Assembly (NCBI GenBank): GCA_900545275.1
Contig: UQYG01000004.1
Coordinates: 1 to 64,000, forward strand
Origin: an uncultured Sutterella sp.
Lineage (GTDB): Bacteria > Pseudomonadota > Gammaproteobacteria > Burkholderiales > Burkholderiaceae_F
Length of the DNA stretch: 64,000 nucleotides
Reading direction: 5' to 3'
Below are positions 45,701-52,915 of this stretch, one piece after another (position 1 is the stretch's first letter; each line of letters opens with the position of its first letter). The position numbers and the translations under genes are program-made. The notes under the pieces were generated by a model. The model was not told the DNA's origin. It worked only from the letters and a program-made list of their open reading frames with translations, and made no database searches.

Positions 45701-46001
45701 GCACCGAGAGAGGATCCGCAAAGAGCGAATCTCCCGACGGGGTGCGGTCGATTTCTCCGAGCACCCGCTCGACGATGGCCCGGGCCTTTGCGACGCTTTC
45801 CCCGTCCTCTTCCTTTTCGAGGGCTTCTCCGATCGCCCTGCGAAGGGCCGTCGCCGCATGGCGGTACAAAAGCGCAAAAAGCAGATCCCGATCTTCGTCC
45901 GCGGCCTGCGTCGTGAGCGCCCGGTCGGCGAGCGCCGACTGCAGCCCCCGCGTCAAAAGGCATTCAAAAAGTCCTACACGGTCCTTTTCGCACTCCCGCA
46001 T
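42789..46001 (-). CDS. PLD nuclease-SF2 helicase-DUF3427 protein
   Basis: A 1070-residue protein of three parts. An N-terminal region (about 1-300) ends in a phospholipase-D-type nuclease domain with HHAKSYLF (H223, K225) and AGSANLSKAAL. A superfamily 2 helicase (about 325-690) has Walker A ATGTGKT (357-363), DEFHH (452-456), LTATPWR and motif VI QLGRGLRK (658-665). The last part (about 700-1065) corresponds to DUF3427. This architecture is found in bacterial genomes often near defence genes and may process or cut foreign DNA, but no function is proven here. The start at 46001 has AGAGGAAGAG upstream; the open frame extends 44 codons further. It stands alone, without methylase or other partners. 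Confidence 0.88.
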   Translation of the reverse strand: MRECEKDRVGLFECLLTRGLQSALADRALTTQAADEDRDLLFALLYRHAATALRRAIGEALEKEEDGESVAKARAIVERVLGEIDRTPSGDSLFADPLSVLLAADRMNPVPGEPRWADAVRPETSFSQTTLLTGARGEPALLDELRRETETAESVDWLVSFVKMSGLRPMMPVLERFAERGGRLRVVTTTYVGATDPEAVLWLSNLPNAEIFVAYDTGATRHHAKSYLFHRPHGLSTAYAGSANLSKAALSYGLEWTVKVTQASDAALLERMKTIFEAYVTDEERFRRFDAARDETKLREAILEARRGESGASLSSATPLSTFGIELEPYPFQQAILERLDAARTLHGETKSLVVAATGTGKTMIAAFDYRERARRLGRRENLLFVAHREEILLQARNAFRYVLNDMNFGELFTGRETPKEHRHVFLSVQTAASRDLAHFYPPEHFEYVVVDEFHHAAAQSYRALLDALRPKVLLGLTATPWRGDGRDVLERFGGRITAELGLGEAIDRQLLVPFDYLMVTDPVSLAGLKWTRGSYAASELEALYTEGRSAGDRDRAVLGALRRYLPDLSDVRGIVFCAGRLHAAHVARVLCEAGIPAAAIDGETPAEERRNAPRRLVSGELRFLCTVDVYNEGVDIPEVNTVLFLRPTESVTVFLQQLGRGLRKCSDKVRLTVLDFVGTARKEFSFEARLRALTRLATANVVDLVQGTDSTLLPLGCTLTLEKQAMEDVLDNIKAHRRLKGRELEAAGEWLARQTGEPKFTDFLRSQNLRVKDWPLWVSGVEKGRDDLYFEDVLARAGDGRERAVSVPQAFRLTKTAFLRVCRKNGYASLADLLRDLREGAPFEAFTARQRANWVLFTFAWIEAEVRKYGGNLPAAKAFYEALLENAGWRRAVTGLLEALLADVDFLSPPATVPDDVPLELHASYSAREALAAFGYEQAANFREGVLYLKDRRADLFFVTIDKEERHFALSRRYDDYAMNANHFHWQTQSTTRSESDKGRRYRAVDFRNGDAPQAHLFVREKKIEKGVTQAFVYLGRLAYVSDTGECPMSIVWELETPIPARWLDRFTR

Positions 46002-46276
46002 GCTCTTCCTCTTTCCATGAAACAACGTTGCAGCGTAACCGGAGGCGGAACCGGGCGTCAACGATCGGAGCCGTCGCGCGAGATCCGGAAAAACCAGGAG
46101 GGACAAACGGCGCAGGCGAGCCGCAACGGTCACAACCGGTCACCTTTTTCGCGGGATCAGCCTTTCGGACGAGCCCGAAATGTGCAACAATGCGGAACCC
46201 GCTTCGGACGCGGGCGCTTTTGCGTCCCGTCCGCCATCCGTTTTCACCGGCCTCGGGCCGGTTTCTGGAGAAACAC

Positions 46277-46771
46277 ATGATTCGCTTCACCACCAACATG
46301 GGCGTCATCGACATCGAGCTCGACCATGAACGCGCCCCGCTCACGTCCGCCAACTTTGAAACCTACGTCAAGGAAGGCTTCTACGACGGCGTGATCTTCC
46401 ACCGCGTCATCCCGGGCTTCATGATCCAGGGCGGCGGCTTCCTCCCCGGCATGCACCAGAAGGAAACGCACGCGCCGATCCAGAACGAGGCCGCCAACGG
46501 TCTCAAAAACGACCGCTACACGATCGCCATGGCCCGCACGATGGATCCGCACTCCGCCACGGCGCAGTTCTTCATCAACGTGGTGGACAACGACTTCCTC
46601 AACCACACCTCCCCGACGCCGCAGGGCTGGGGCTACGCCGTCTTCGGCAAGGTCGTGGCCGGCACGGACGTGGTCGACGCCATCGCCAAGGTGAAGACCG
46701 GCACGCGCGGCTTCCACGGCGACGTTCCCCGTGAAGACGTCGTCATCGAAAAGGCCGAGATCGTCGACTGA
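46277..46771 (+). CDS. ppiB: Peptidyl-prolyl cis-trans isomerase B (cyclophilin)
   Basis: A 164-residue cytoplasmic cyclophilin that speeds proline isomerisation. It shows the active-site motif FHRVIPGFMIQGGGF, MARTMDPHSATAQFFIN and YAVFGKVVAGTDVVDAI, and has no signal peptide. The long open frame from 46028 is not family-like; the ATG at 46277 has GGAG seven bases upstream. The PLD-helicase gene is divergent, with a 275-bp shared promoter region. A terminator follows. Confidence 0.96.
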   Translation: MIRFTTNMGVIDIELDHERAPLTSANFETYVKEGFYDGVIFHRVIPGFMIQGGGFLPGMHQKETHAPIQNEAANGLKNDRYTIAMARTMDPHSATAQFFINVVDNDFLNHTSPTPQGWGYAVFGKVVAGTDVVDAIAKVKTGTRGFHGDVPREDVVIEKAEIVD

Positions 46772-46794
46772 TCAGGATCGGCAAGCCCTTTTCG

Positions 46795-46835
46795 AACCCC
46801 GCGCTGCGCAGAGCACGCGGGGTTTTCTCGTTTTT
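46795..46835 (+). terminator. Intrinsic terminator after ppiB
   Basis: Arms 46795-46803 (AACCCCGCG) and 46816-46824 (CGCGGGGTT) pair fully and are followed by T-rich sequence to 46835. Confidence 0.86.
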
Positions 46836-47101
46836 CGCGGGTCGCCCGCCGGCACGCCCCCATCTGCGGCACCGTCACCTCGATAGACGTCGCCCTCCCG
46901 TCGCATAGACTGCGCACATTGGCGAAATCCCGAGCGATCCAGTAAGATGATTCCTCGTCTCTCTTTGACACCCCACCCAAGGCGGTTCGCAAAGAAGAAA
47001 ACACTACATATTGCGGATCGCCGTCTTTCCTCCTTCGACCGGTCCTCTGCGCCGACTCAAGGCGGGAAGACCTCCGTCGATCACAATCAGGATCCCCACC
47101 C
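46836..47101. other. Promoter region of nrdA
   Basis: About 265 bp between the ppiB terminator and nrdA. It contains a consensus-like -35 hexamer TTGACA at 46965-46970 without an obvious -10 partner, and an NrdR-like box at 47001-47016. No gene is visible. Confidence 0.45.
47001..47016 (+). promoter_or_regulatory. NrdR-box-like operator upstream of nrdA
   Basis: ACACTACATATTGCGG matches the NrdR consensus (acaCwAtATaTwGtgt) at most positions in the left and central part. NrdR represses ribonucleotide reductase genes through two such boxes about three helical turns apart. A strongly degenerate half (ACAC at 46968-46971) lies 33 bp upstream. The site is 85 bp before the nrdA start. Confidence 0.5.
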
Positions 47102-48877
47102 ATGACCGTGAAAATCGATTTCTCCCGCGACGCGCTCTTTGACGAGCTCGGCCTCATCCGGCTTCGCGAAAGCTACATGCGTCCCGACGAAAAGAGCCCG
47201 CAGGAACGCCTTGCCTTCGTCGCCGGGCAATTCGCCTCGGACGACGCCCACGCGCAGCGCATCTACGACTACGCCTCGCGCCACTGGCTCTCCTTTTCGA
47301 CGCCGATTCTTTCCTTCGGGCGCTCGAAAAACGGCCTCCCCGTCTCGTGCTACCTCACCTACATGGCCGACAGCGCCGACGGTCTCGTCGAGACGCTGAG
47401 CGAAGTGAACCGCCTTTCCATGGCCGGGGGCGGCGTCGGCATTCACGTGGGCATCCGCAACGCCGACGAAAAGAGCGTGGGCGTGATGCCGCACCTCAAG
47501 GTCTACGACGCGGCCTGCCTCGCCTACCGTCAGGGCTCGACCCGACGCGGCTCCTACGCCGCGTTTCTCGACGCGGACCACCCCGACATCATTCCCTTCG
47601 TCGAAATGCGCAAACCCACGGGCGACCAGAACCTGAAGGCTCTGAACCTGCACCACGGGGTCAACCTCACGGACGCCTTCATGGAGAAAATCGAGGCTTC
47701 GATGCGCGACGAAAACGCGGACGACTCGTGGGACCTCAAGAACCCCGCCACGGGCGAAGTCGTCGAGACGATCTCGGCGCGCGACCTCTGGCAGCGCATT
47801 CTGGAAATGCGCATGCATACGGGCGAGCCGTATCTCGTCTTCCTCGACACGGCGAACCGCGCGCTGCCCTCCTGGCTTAAGGAAAGGGGCCTGCGCATCC
47901 GGGGTTCGAACCTCTGCACGGAAATCTTTCTCCCGACGTCGGAGACCCGCACGGCGGTCTGCTGCCTATCGTCGCTCAATCTCGAATACTTCGACGACTG
48001 GAAGGACCACCCCGACTTCATCGTCGACACGATGGAATTTTTGGACAACGTCCTGCAGTACTTCATCGACCACGCGCCCAAACATCTCGCGAAGGCCCGC
48101 CACTCGGCCGAGCGCGAACGATCCGTCGGGCTCGGAGCCCTCGGCTTTCACGCCTACCTGCAAAAAAAGGGCATCCCGCTCGAATCGGCGCTTGCGAAGT
48201 CCGTCAACATGAGGATCTTCCGCCACATCCGCGACGCCGCGCTCGCTGCGGACGCGAAGCTCTGCGAAGAACGCGGCCCCTGCCCCGACGCGGCGGACGC
48301 GGGCGTGGCGCGGCGCTTCTCGCATCACACGGCGGTCGCGCCCAATGCGTCGTCCTCCCTCATCATGGGCGGCACGAGCCCCTCGATCGAACCGTACCGC
48401 GCGAACATCTACCGGCAGGACACGATCTCGGGCGCCTACATCGTGAAGAACCGATTCCTCAAGGCGGAACTCGCCAAGCGCGGTCTCGACACGGACGAAG
48501 TGTGGGCGGACCTCATCGCGCACGACGGTTCGGTCGCACACCGCGAAGACCTGCCGGAATCCGTGCGGATGGTCTTCAAGACCGCCTTCGAAATCGATCA
48601 GCGCTGGCTCGTGGACCTCGCCGCGGACCGCCAGGCCTACATCGATCAGGGACAGAGCCTCAACCTCTTCTTCCCGCCCGACGTGTCGGTGTCGTATTTG
48701 CACGCCTGCCACTTCCTTGCGTGGAAGAAGGGCTTGAAGTCGCTCTACTACAACCGCTCCGACAAACTGCGCAAGGCCGACCGCGTCGGCGTGCGCATGG
48801 AGCGAAAGCGCATCGAAGACGAAATCGACATGCGCGCCGTGGCCGACGACACGACCTGCCTTGCCTGCGAAGGCTGA
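47102..48877 (+). CDS. nrdA: Ribonucleoside-diphosphate reductase, alpha subunit
   Basis: A 591-residue class I catalytic subunit that makes deoxyribonucleotides. It has the active-site set: C83 in VSCYLTYM, the N270-C272-E274 triad in SNLCTEI, C287 in TAVCCLSSLN, and the radical-transfer tyrosines in SLYYNR. The C-terminal CLACEG supplies the thioredoxin-reducible pair. At 591 residues it is shorter than E. coli NrdA and lacks the N-terminal ATP-cone, so activity regulation by dATP at that site is not expected. The GGAT before the start is a weak ribosome site. nrdB follows 13 bp later. Confidence 0.96.
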   Translation: MTVKIDFSRDALFDELGLIRLRESYMRPDEKSPQERLAFVAGQFASDDAHAQRIYDYASRHWLSFSTPILSFGRSKNGLPVSCYLTYMADSADGLVETLSEVNRLSMAGGGVGIHVGIRNADEKSVGVMPHLKVYDAACLAYRQGSTRRGSYAAFLDADHPDIIPFVEMRKPTGDQNLKALNLHHGVNLTDAFMEKIEASMRDENADDSWDLKNPATGEVVETISARDLWQRILEMRMHTGEPYLVFLDTANRALPSWLKERGLRIRGSNLCTEIFLPTSETRTAVCCLSSLNLEYFDDWKDHPDFIVDTMEFLDNVLQYFIDHAPKHLAKARHSAERERSVGLGALGFHAYLQKKGIPLESALAKSVNMRIFRHIRDAALAADAKLCEERGPCPDAADAGVARRFSHHTAVAPNASSSLIMGGTSPSIEPYRANIYRQDTISGAYIVKNRFLKAELAKRGLDTDEVWADLIAHDGSVAHREDLPESVRMVFKTAFEIDQRWLVDLAADRQAYIDQGQSLNLFFPPDVSVSYLHACHFLAWKKGLKSLYYNRSDKLRKADRVGVRMERKRIEDEIDMRAVADDTTCLACEG

Positions 48878-48890
48878 TGGGAGACTGAAA

Positions 48891-49883
48891 ATGACCGAAA
48901 AGAAGCAAACCGCACCCGCCTCGGGACTCCTTGCCGAGCGCACCGCCTTCAAGCCCTTCGCCTATCCGTGGGCGTACGAGGCCTTCATGCAGTCCGAACA
49001 GATGCACTGGCTCTGGACGGAAGTTCCGATGATGGAGGACGTCAAGGACTACCGAAGCAAACTCACCGATGACGAGCGCGAGTTTCTGACGAAGATCCTT
49101 CGCTTTTTCACCCAGGGCGACATCGACGTCTCGGGCGCCTACGTGAACGTCTACCTCCCGCGCTTTCGACAGCCCGAAATCCGGATGATGCTCTCCTCGT
49201 TCGCCGCGCGCGAGGCCGTGCACATCGCCGCCTATTCGCATCTCATCGAGACGCTCGGCCTCCCCGAGTCGATCTACAACGAGTTTATGGAATACGAGGC
49301 GATGGCCGCCAAGCACGATTTCTTCCGGGAAGTCGAAAAGGACGACCGCGACCTGCCGGCGCAGATCGCGGCCTTCTCGGCCTTCACCGAAGGCATGCAG
49401 CTCTTTTCGAGCTTCGTGATGCTTCTGAACTTCACGCGAAACGGCACGATGAAAGGCATGGGCCAGATCATCGCCTGGTCGATCGCCGACGAAACGCTCC
49501 ATACGGAATCGATGACGAAGATCTTCCGCGAATACGTGAAGGAAAATCCGGAAGTCTGGACGGACGACTTGAAGCGCAAGATCTACGAAATCGCCGAAAC
49601 CATGGTGACGCTCGAAGACCGCTTCATCGAGCTAGCCTTCGGCGTGACCGACATGAAGCGCCTCACGAAGGACGAAGTGCGCGCCTACATCCGCTACATC
49701 GCCGACCGCCGCCTCGCGGGGCTCGGCCTCAAGGCGATCTTCGGCTCGGACGACAATCCCCTTCCCTGGGTCGACGCCATGCTCGGGGTCTCGCACACGA
49801 ATTTCTTTGAAAACCGCGTCGTCGACTACGCCAAGGGGGCGCTCACGGGCGACTGGGCGGACGTCTGGGGTCAAGCCAAATGA
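48891..49883 (+). CDS. nrdB: Ribonucleoside-diphosphate reductase, beta subunit
   Basis: A 330-residue di-metal radical subunit. Metal ligands and radical tyrosine are in place: E108, H111 and Y115 in AAREAVHIAAYSHL, the helix FTEGMQLFSSF, and SIADETLHTES. There is no N-terminal ATP-cone. GGGAG lies eight bases before the ATG at 48891. The stop overlaps the start of an alcohol dehydrogenase gene by four bases, an unusual partner. Confidence 0.96.
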   Translation: MTEKKQTAPASGLLAERTAFKPFAYPWAYEAFMQSEQMHWLWTEVPMMEDVKDYRSKLTDDEREFLTKILRFFTQGDIDVSGAYVNVYLPRFRQPEIRMMLSSFAAREAVHIAAYSHLIETLGLPESIYNEFMEYEAMAAKHDFFREVEKDDRDLPAQIAAFSAFTEGMQLFSSFVMLLNFTRNGTMKGMGQIIAWSIADETLHTESMTKIFREYVKENPEVWTDDLKRKIYEIAETMVTLEDRFIELAFGVTDMKRLTKDEVRAYIRYIADRRLAGLGLKAIFGSDDNPLPWVDAMLGVSHTNFFENRVVDYAKGALTGDWADVWGQAK

Positions 49884-51067
49884 GCGTCGGCGCCAATCTC
49901 TTTGAATTCGCCCTGCCGACCCGAATCGTCTTCGGGACGGGCGCGCTCGAGCGTCTTGCAAAGCTCCCGATGCCGGGGAAGAAGACGCTCCTTGTCACCA
50001 CGTCGGGCGGTTCGCTCGTTCGCTCGGGACTCCTCGAGCGCGTGCGTGAACTGTTCGCGAGCCGCGGCGTCGAGATCGTTTTGTTTGACCGCGTCTTTCC
50101 GAACCCGACCGACACGCTCGTCATGGAGGCCTCGGCCCTCGCACGCCGAGAAGGTGTCGACTTCGTGACGGGACTCGGCGGAGGCTCGGCTCTCGACGTC
50201 GCGAAGGCGATCGCCATGACGGCGGTGAACGAAGGCGACGTCTGGGACTACGTGCGGGGCGGCACGGGCGGCGGCAGGAGCCCGGCGCACCCGTCGCTTC
50301 CCACGCTCCTCATCCCCACCACCGCGGGGACCGGGTCGGAGGCCGACCCCTGGATCGTGCTCGGAAAACTTGAAACGGGCGAAAAGATCGCCTTCGGAAA
50401 CCGAGGAACCTATCCGACGATGTCGGTCGTCGATCCCGCGCTCACGCTCTCGGTGCCGCCCTTTCTCACGGCCTGTCAAGGCTTTGACGCCCTCTGTCAC
50501 GCGGCGGAAGGTTATCTCAACCGCCGCGCCTCGCCCGTATCCGACCTCTTTGCGCTCGAAGCCGTGCGGCTTCTCGGGAGGTCGCTCGTCACGGCCGTAA
50601 GGAAGGGGGACGATCTTCACGCGCGAAGCGACGTGTCGCTTGCCGCGACGCTCGCGGGCGTCAACGAGTCGCTTGCGGGCTGCATTTCGCTTCATGCCTT
50701 GGAGCATGCACTGAGCGCAAAGAATCCGAACCTCACTCACGGTCAGGGTCTTGCCATGTTGGCTTTCGCCTACTTCCGCCACCTTATCAACAAGGGCGCC
50801 GCACACGAGCGCTTCGTCGATCTTGCCCGTGCGCTCGGCTTCCCGAGAGCGGCGGCACCCGCCGATTTCCTCGCGGTGCTGCACCACCTTCTCATTGCCT
50901 GCGGTCTTGCGAACCTCTCATGGCGGGAGGCGGGCTTTTCGAAGAAAGACTTCCCGGACCTCATCGACAATGCCCGAAGCGCCATGGGCGCACTCTTCCG
51001 GTGCGACCCGGAGGAACTCTCGGACGAAGATCTCTTCGAAATCCTCGAGTGCGCCTGGTGGGACTGA
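49880..51067 (+). CDS. Iron-containing alcohol dehydrogenase
   Basis: A 395-residue type III dehydrogenase. It opens with NLFEFALPTRIVFGTGALERL, has the NAD(P)-binding GLGGGSALDVAKAIAM and PTTAGTGSEADPW, and the metal-ligand segments CQGFDALCHAAEGYL, ALEHALSA and LTHGQGLAML. The substrate alcohol or aldehyde is not evident. It overlaps the nrdB stop (ATGA), so it is translated from the nrdAB transcript. The operon ends at the terminator at 51096-51127. Confidence 0.92.
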   Translation: MSVGANLFEFALPTRIVFGTGALERLAKLPMPGKKTLLVTTSGGSLVRSGLLERVRELFASRGVEIVLFDRVFPNPTDTLVMEASALARREGVDFVTGLGGGSALDVAKAIAMTAVNEGDVWDYVRGGTGGGRSPAHPSLPTLLIPTTAGTGSEADPWIVLGKLETGEKIAFGNRGTYPTMSVVDPALTLSVPPFLTACQGFDALCHAAEGYLNRRASPVSDLFALEAVRLLGRSLVTAVRKGDDLHARSDVSLAATLAGVNESLAGCISLHALEHALSAKNPNLTHGQGLAMLAFAYFRHLINKGAAHERFVDLARALGFPRAAAPADFLAVLHHLLIACGLANLSWREAGFSKKDFPDLIDNARSAMGALFRCDPEELSDEDLFEILECAWWD

Positions 51068-51095
51068 GCGTTCCGCCGTTCCCCCAAAAATGACG

Positions 51096-51127
51096 CAACC
51101 CCGGCCGTTTCGGACCGGGGTTGTTTT
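51096..51127. terminator. Terminator between the nrd operon and metQ
   Basis: Arms 51096-51104 (CAACCCCGG) and 51115-51123 (CCGGGGTTG) pair fully with TTTT after the stem on the plus strand. It lies between convergent genes and may also act on the minus strand. Confidence 0.85.
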
Positions 51128-51151
51128 GTTCAGAAGACTGCGTTTTCCGCA

Positions 51152-51985
51152 TCAGAAGGCGGGAACCACGGCGCCCTTGTACCGTTCTTCAAGGAACTTC
51201 TTCAATTCGGGCGACGAAAGCGCAGCCTTGAGCTTCTGGAATTCGGCTCGGTTTTCCTCACCCGTACGGACCGCCACGACGTTGGCGTAGGGCGAATCCT
51301 TGGCTTCGATCGCGATGGCGTCCTTGAGGGGGTTCAGGTTGGCGCCGAGCGCGTAGTTGGAGTTGATGACGGCGAGGTCGACGTCGTCCAAGGCGCGCGG
51401 GAGCTGGGCGGATTCGATTTCGATGAACTTCACCTTCTTCGGATTTTCCGCGACGTCGCCCACCGTGGCGAGAATGCCGGCTTCGGGCTTCAACTTGATG
51501 AGACCGGCGGTTTCAAGAACCTTCAGTGCACGACCGCCGTTGGTCGGGTCGTTCGGGATCGCGACCTGGGCGCCTTCCGCGACGTCCGCGATGCCCTTCA
51601 CCTTGCGGGAATAGACGCCCATCGGCTCGATGTGCACAGCCGTGAGGCTCGAGAGCTTGAGACCGCGGTCGGCGCAGAATTCGTCGAGATAGGGCTTGTG
51701 CTGGAAGAAGTTGGCGTCGATTTCCTTGTCGGCGAGCGAAAGGTTCGGCTTGATGTAGTCCGTGAACTCCATCACCTTGAGGGTGACGCCCTCCTTGGCG
51801 AGCTGCGGCGTGATGAACTTCAGAATGTCGGCGTGCGGCACGGGGCTCGCACCGACGGTGATCGTGACGGAGGCGTCCTTGCCTGCGGCCGCAGGCTGGG
51901 CGGGTTCGGTCTTTTCGCCGCAGCCGGCAAGGGTGAGCGTGAGCCCGCAGGCGACGAGGACGGAAGCAAGCGCGTTGATTCTCAT
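51152..51985 (-). CDS. metQ: Methionine-binding lipoprotein MetQ (NlpA family)
   Basis: A 277-residue lipoprotein with a lipobox LTLAGC (Cys at about 22), then the NlpA/MetQ core: VTITVGASPVPHADILKFI, VMEFTDYIKPNLSLADKEIDANFFQHKPYLDEF, VAIPNDPTNGGRALKVLE and DLAVINSNYA. It binds methionine for a MetNI importer. Neither metN nor metI is in this window. The ATG at 51985 is preceded by GGAAAG. A leader of more than 200 bases with a clear stem-loop lies upstream. Confidence 0.93.
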   Translation of the reverse strand: MRINALASVLVACGLTLTLAGCGEKTEPAQPAAAGKDASVTITVGASPVPHADILKFITPQLAKEGVTLKVMEFTDYIKPNLSLADKEIDANFFQHKPYLDEFCADRGLKLSSLTAVHIEPMGVYSRKVKGIADVAEGAQVAIPNDPTNGGRALKVLETAGLIKLKPEAGILATVGDVAENPKKVKFIEIESAQLPRALDDVDLAVINSNYALGANLNPLKDAIAIEAKDSPYANVVAVRTGEENRAEFQKLKAALSSPELKKFLEERYKGAVVPAF

Positions 51986-52224
51986 GATGTTTTCTTTCCT
52001 GATTTGCAGCCTTCGGCTCGGGCGGTTCGAGGTCCTGCAGTGCTTTTGAGGAGGGTCCCGATCCGAAAGCGTTTGTTTTGTCGAAGAATCGGGATTCCGA
52101 CGAAGATCGGCCGAGAATTTGGGGAGAGCGGAGAGGATCCGTCCGGCCGCCGCGTCTTTTCTGACGGGAATCCACGCTTGGGGCCCCGCGGGCCCTGGCG
52201 ATTTGGTAAGTGTAGCAAGCAAAG
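51986..52224 (-). promoter_or_regulatory. Long structured leader upstream of metQ
   Basis: On the minus strand about 240 bases separate the previous gene's terminator from metQ. They contain a nine-pair stem (52056-52064 with 52086-52094, one wobble) enclosing a 21-base loop, and a GC-rich palindrome near 52185-52200. This could be a regulatory leader. It does not match a SAM riboswitch that I can recognise. Confidence 0.4.
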
Positions 52225-52247
52225 CGCCCCGCGGAGGGCGGGGCGCA
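52225..52247 (-). terminator. Terminator after the CysE-like gene
   Basis: Arms 52225-52233 (GCGCCCCGC) and 52239-52247 (GCGGGGCGC) pair perfectly with a five-base loop. On the minus strand the stem is followed by TTTGCTT, and it lies 38 bp past the stop at 52286. Confidence 0.65.
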
Positions 52248-52285
52248 GGGGATTTTTGCCTTGTTTGCGGTATTACCACGCGGAA

Positions 52286-52915
52286 TCAGTCCTTCGACGC
52301 TCCTTCGTGGTCGACTTCGGCCGTAAGGGCCGCGGCCTTGGCGGCCGTCTCCACCGAGGCGGGAACGCCCGGGTGCCTGGCGTCGCGCGAAGGCGAAGAA
52401 CGGCGGCGTCCCGCCTTGCGGCGCACGGACTTGGCGGCCTCCCGCGGGGGTGCGGGTTGGCGTGATTCGAGCTTGCGGCAGCGCTCCTCGAGCGCCCCGA
52501 TTTTCTCTTCCTGCGCGCGGATTAGAAGGAGCGCCTCGGAGAGCGCCCCTTCCACCTTCCGGAGACGCTCTTCGTCGCTCTCGGCGCCCGGAGCCGCCGG
52601 AAGCGCCGGACCTTCGGGAAAGACTTCGGCGCCGTCGGGAACGACCGCGTCGGGTCCGAGCCAGACGCCCGGGGCAAGATACACGTTCTCTCCCACCCGG
52701 GCGTCGGCGTGAATCCGAACGCCCGTCATCTGAGCGGAGAGCGCGGCGATGCCGTCGGCTAGACCCCGCCAGCCCTGCAGCGCGCAGAAGTGCGCGGCGC
52801 GGTGCGCGAGGATCGCGTGAAAGCCCGGTGCGCGCAACAGTGTGTCGGCCGCGGTGAGGCCTCGGGGGTCGCGCGCGCGGTAGACGGCAAGGAGCGTACG
52901 GGTCTTCTCAAACAT
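52286..52915 (-). CDS. CysE-derived protein lacking the catalytic helix, with coiled coil
   Basis: A 209-residue protein. Residues about 15-65 match the N-terminal helical part of serine acetyltransferase (DPRGLTAADTLLRAPGFHAILAHRAAHF, MTGVRIHADARVG). The expected DHGMGVVIGE active-site segment is absent, leaving only about three hexapeptide-like turns (62-85). It then changes to an Ala-rich linker, a heptad-type coiled coil (about 113-150, EERLRKVEGALSEALLLIRAQEEKIGALEERCRKLE) and a basic tail with RRKAGRRRSS. It overlaps trmJ by eight bases, the usual site of cysE in related bacteria. Catalysis of serine acetylation is unlikely; its role is unknown. Confidence 0.7.
   Translation of the reverse strand: MFEKTRTLLAVYRARDPRGLTAADTLLRAPGFHAILAHRAAHFCALQGWRGLADGIAALSAQMTGVRIHADARVGENVYLAPGVWLGPDAVVPDGAEVFPEGPALPAAPGAESDEERLRKVEGALSEALLLIRAQEEKIGALEERCRKLESRQPAPPREAAKSVRRKAGRRRSSPSRDARHPGVPASVETAAKAAALTAEVDHEGASKD

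Noticed and set aside
41823..46280. A 1485-codon open frame on the plus strand
   Set aside because: It runs antisense to the PLD-helicase gene, has no domain signature, and is the usual GC-rich mirror frame.
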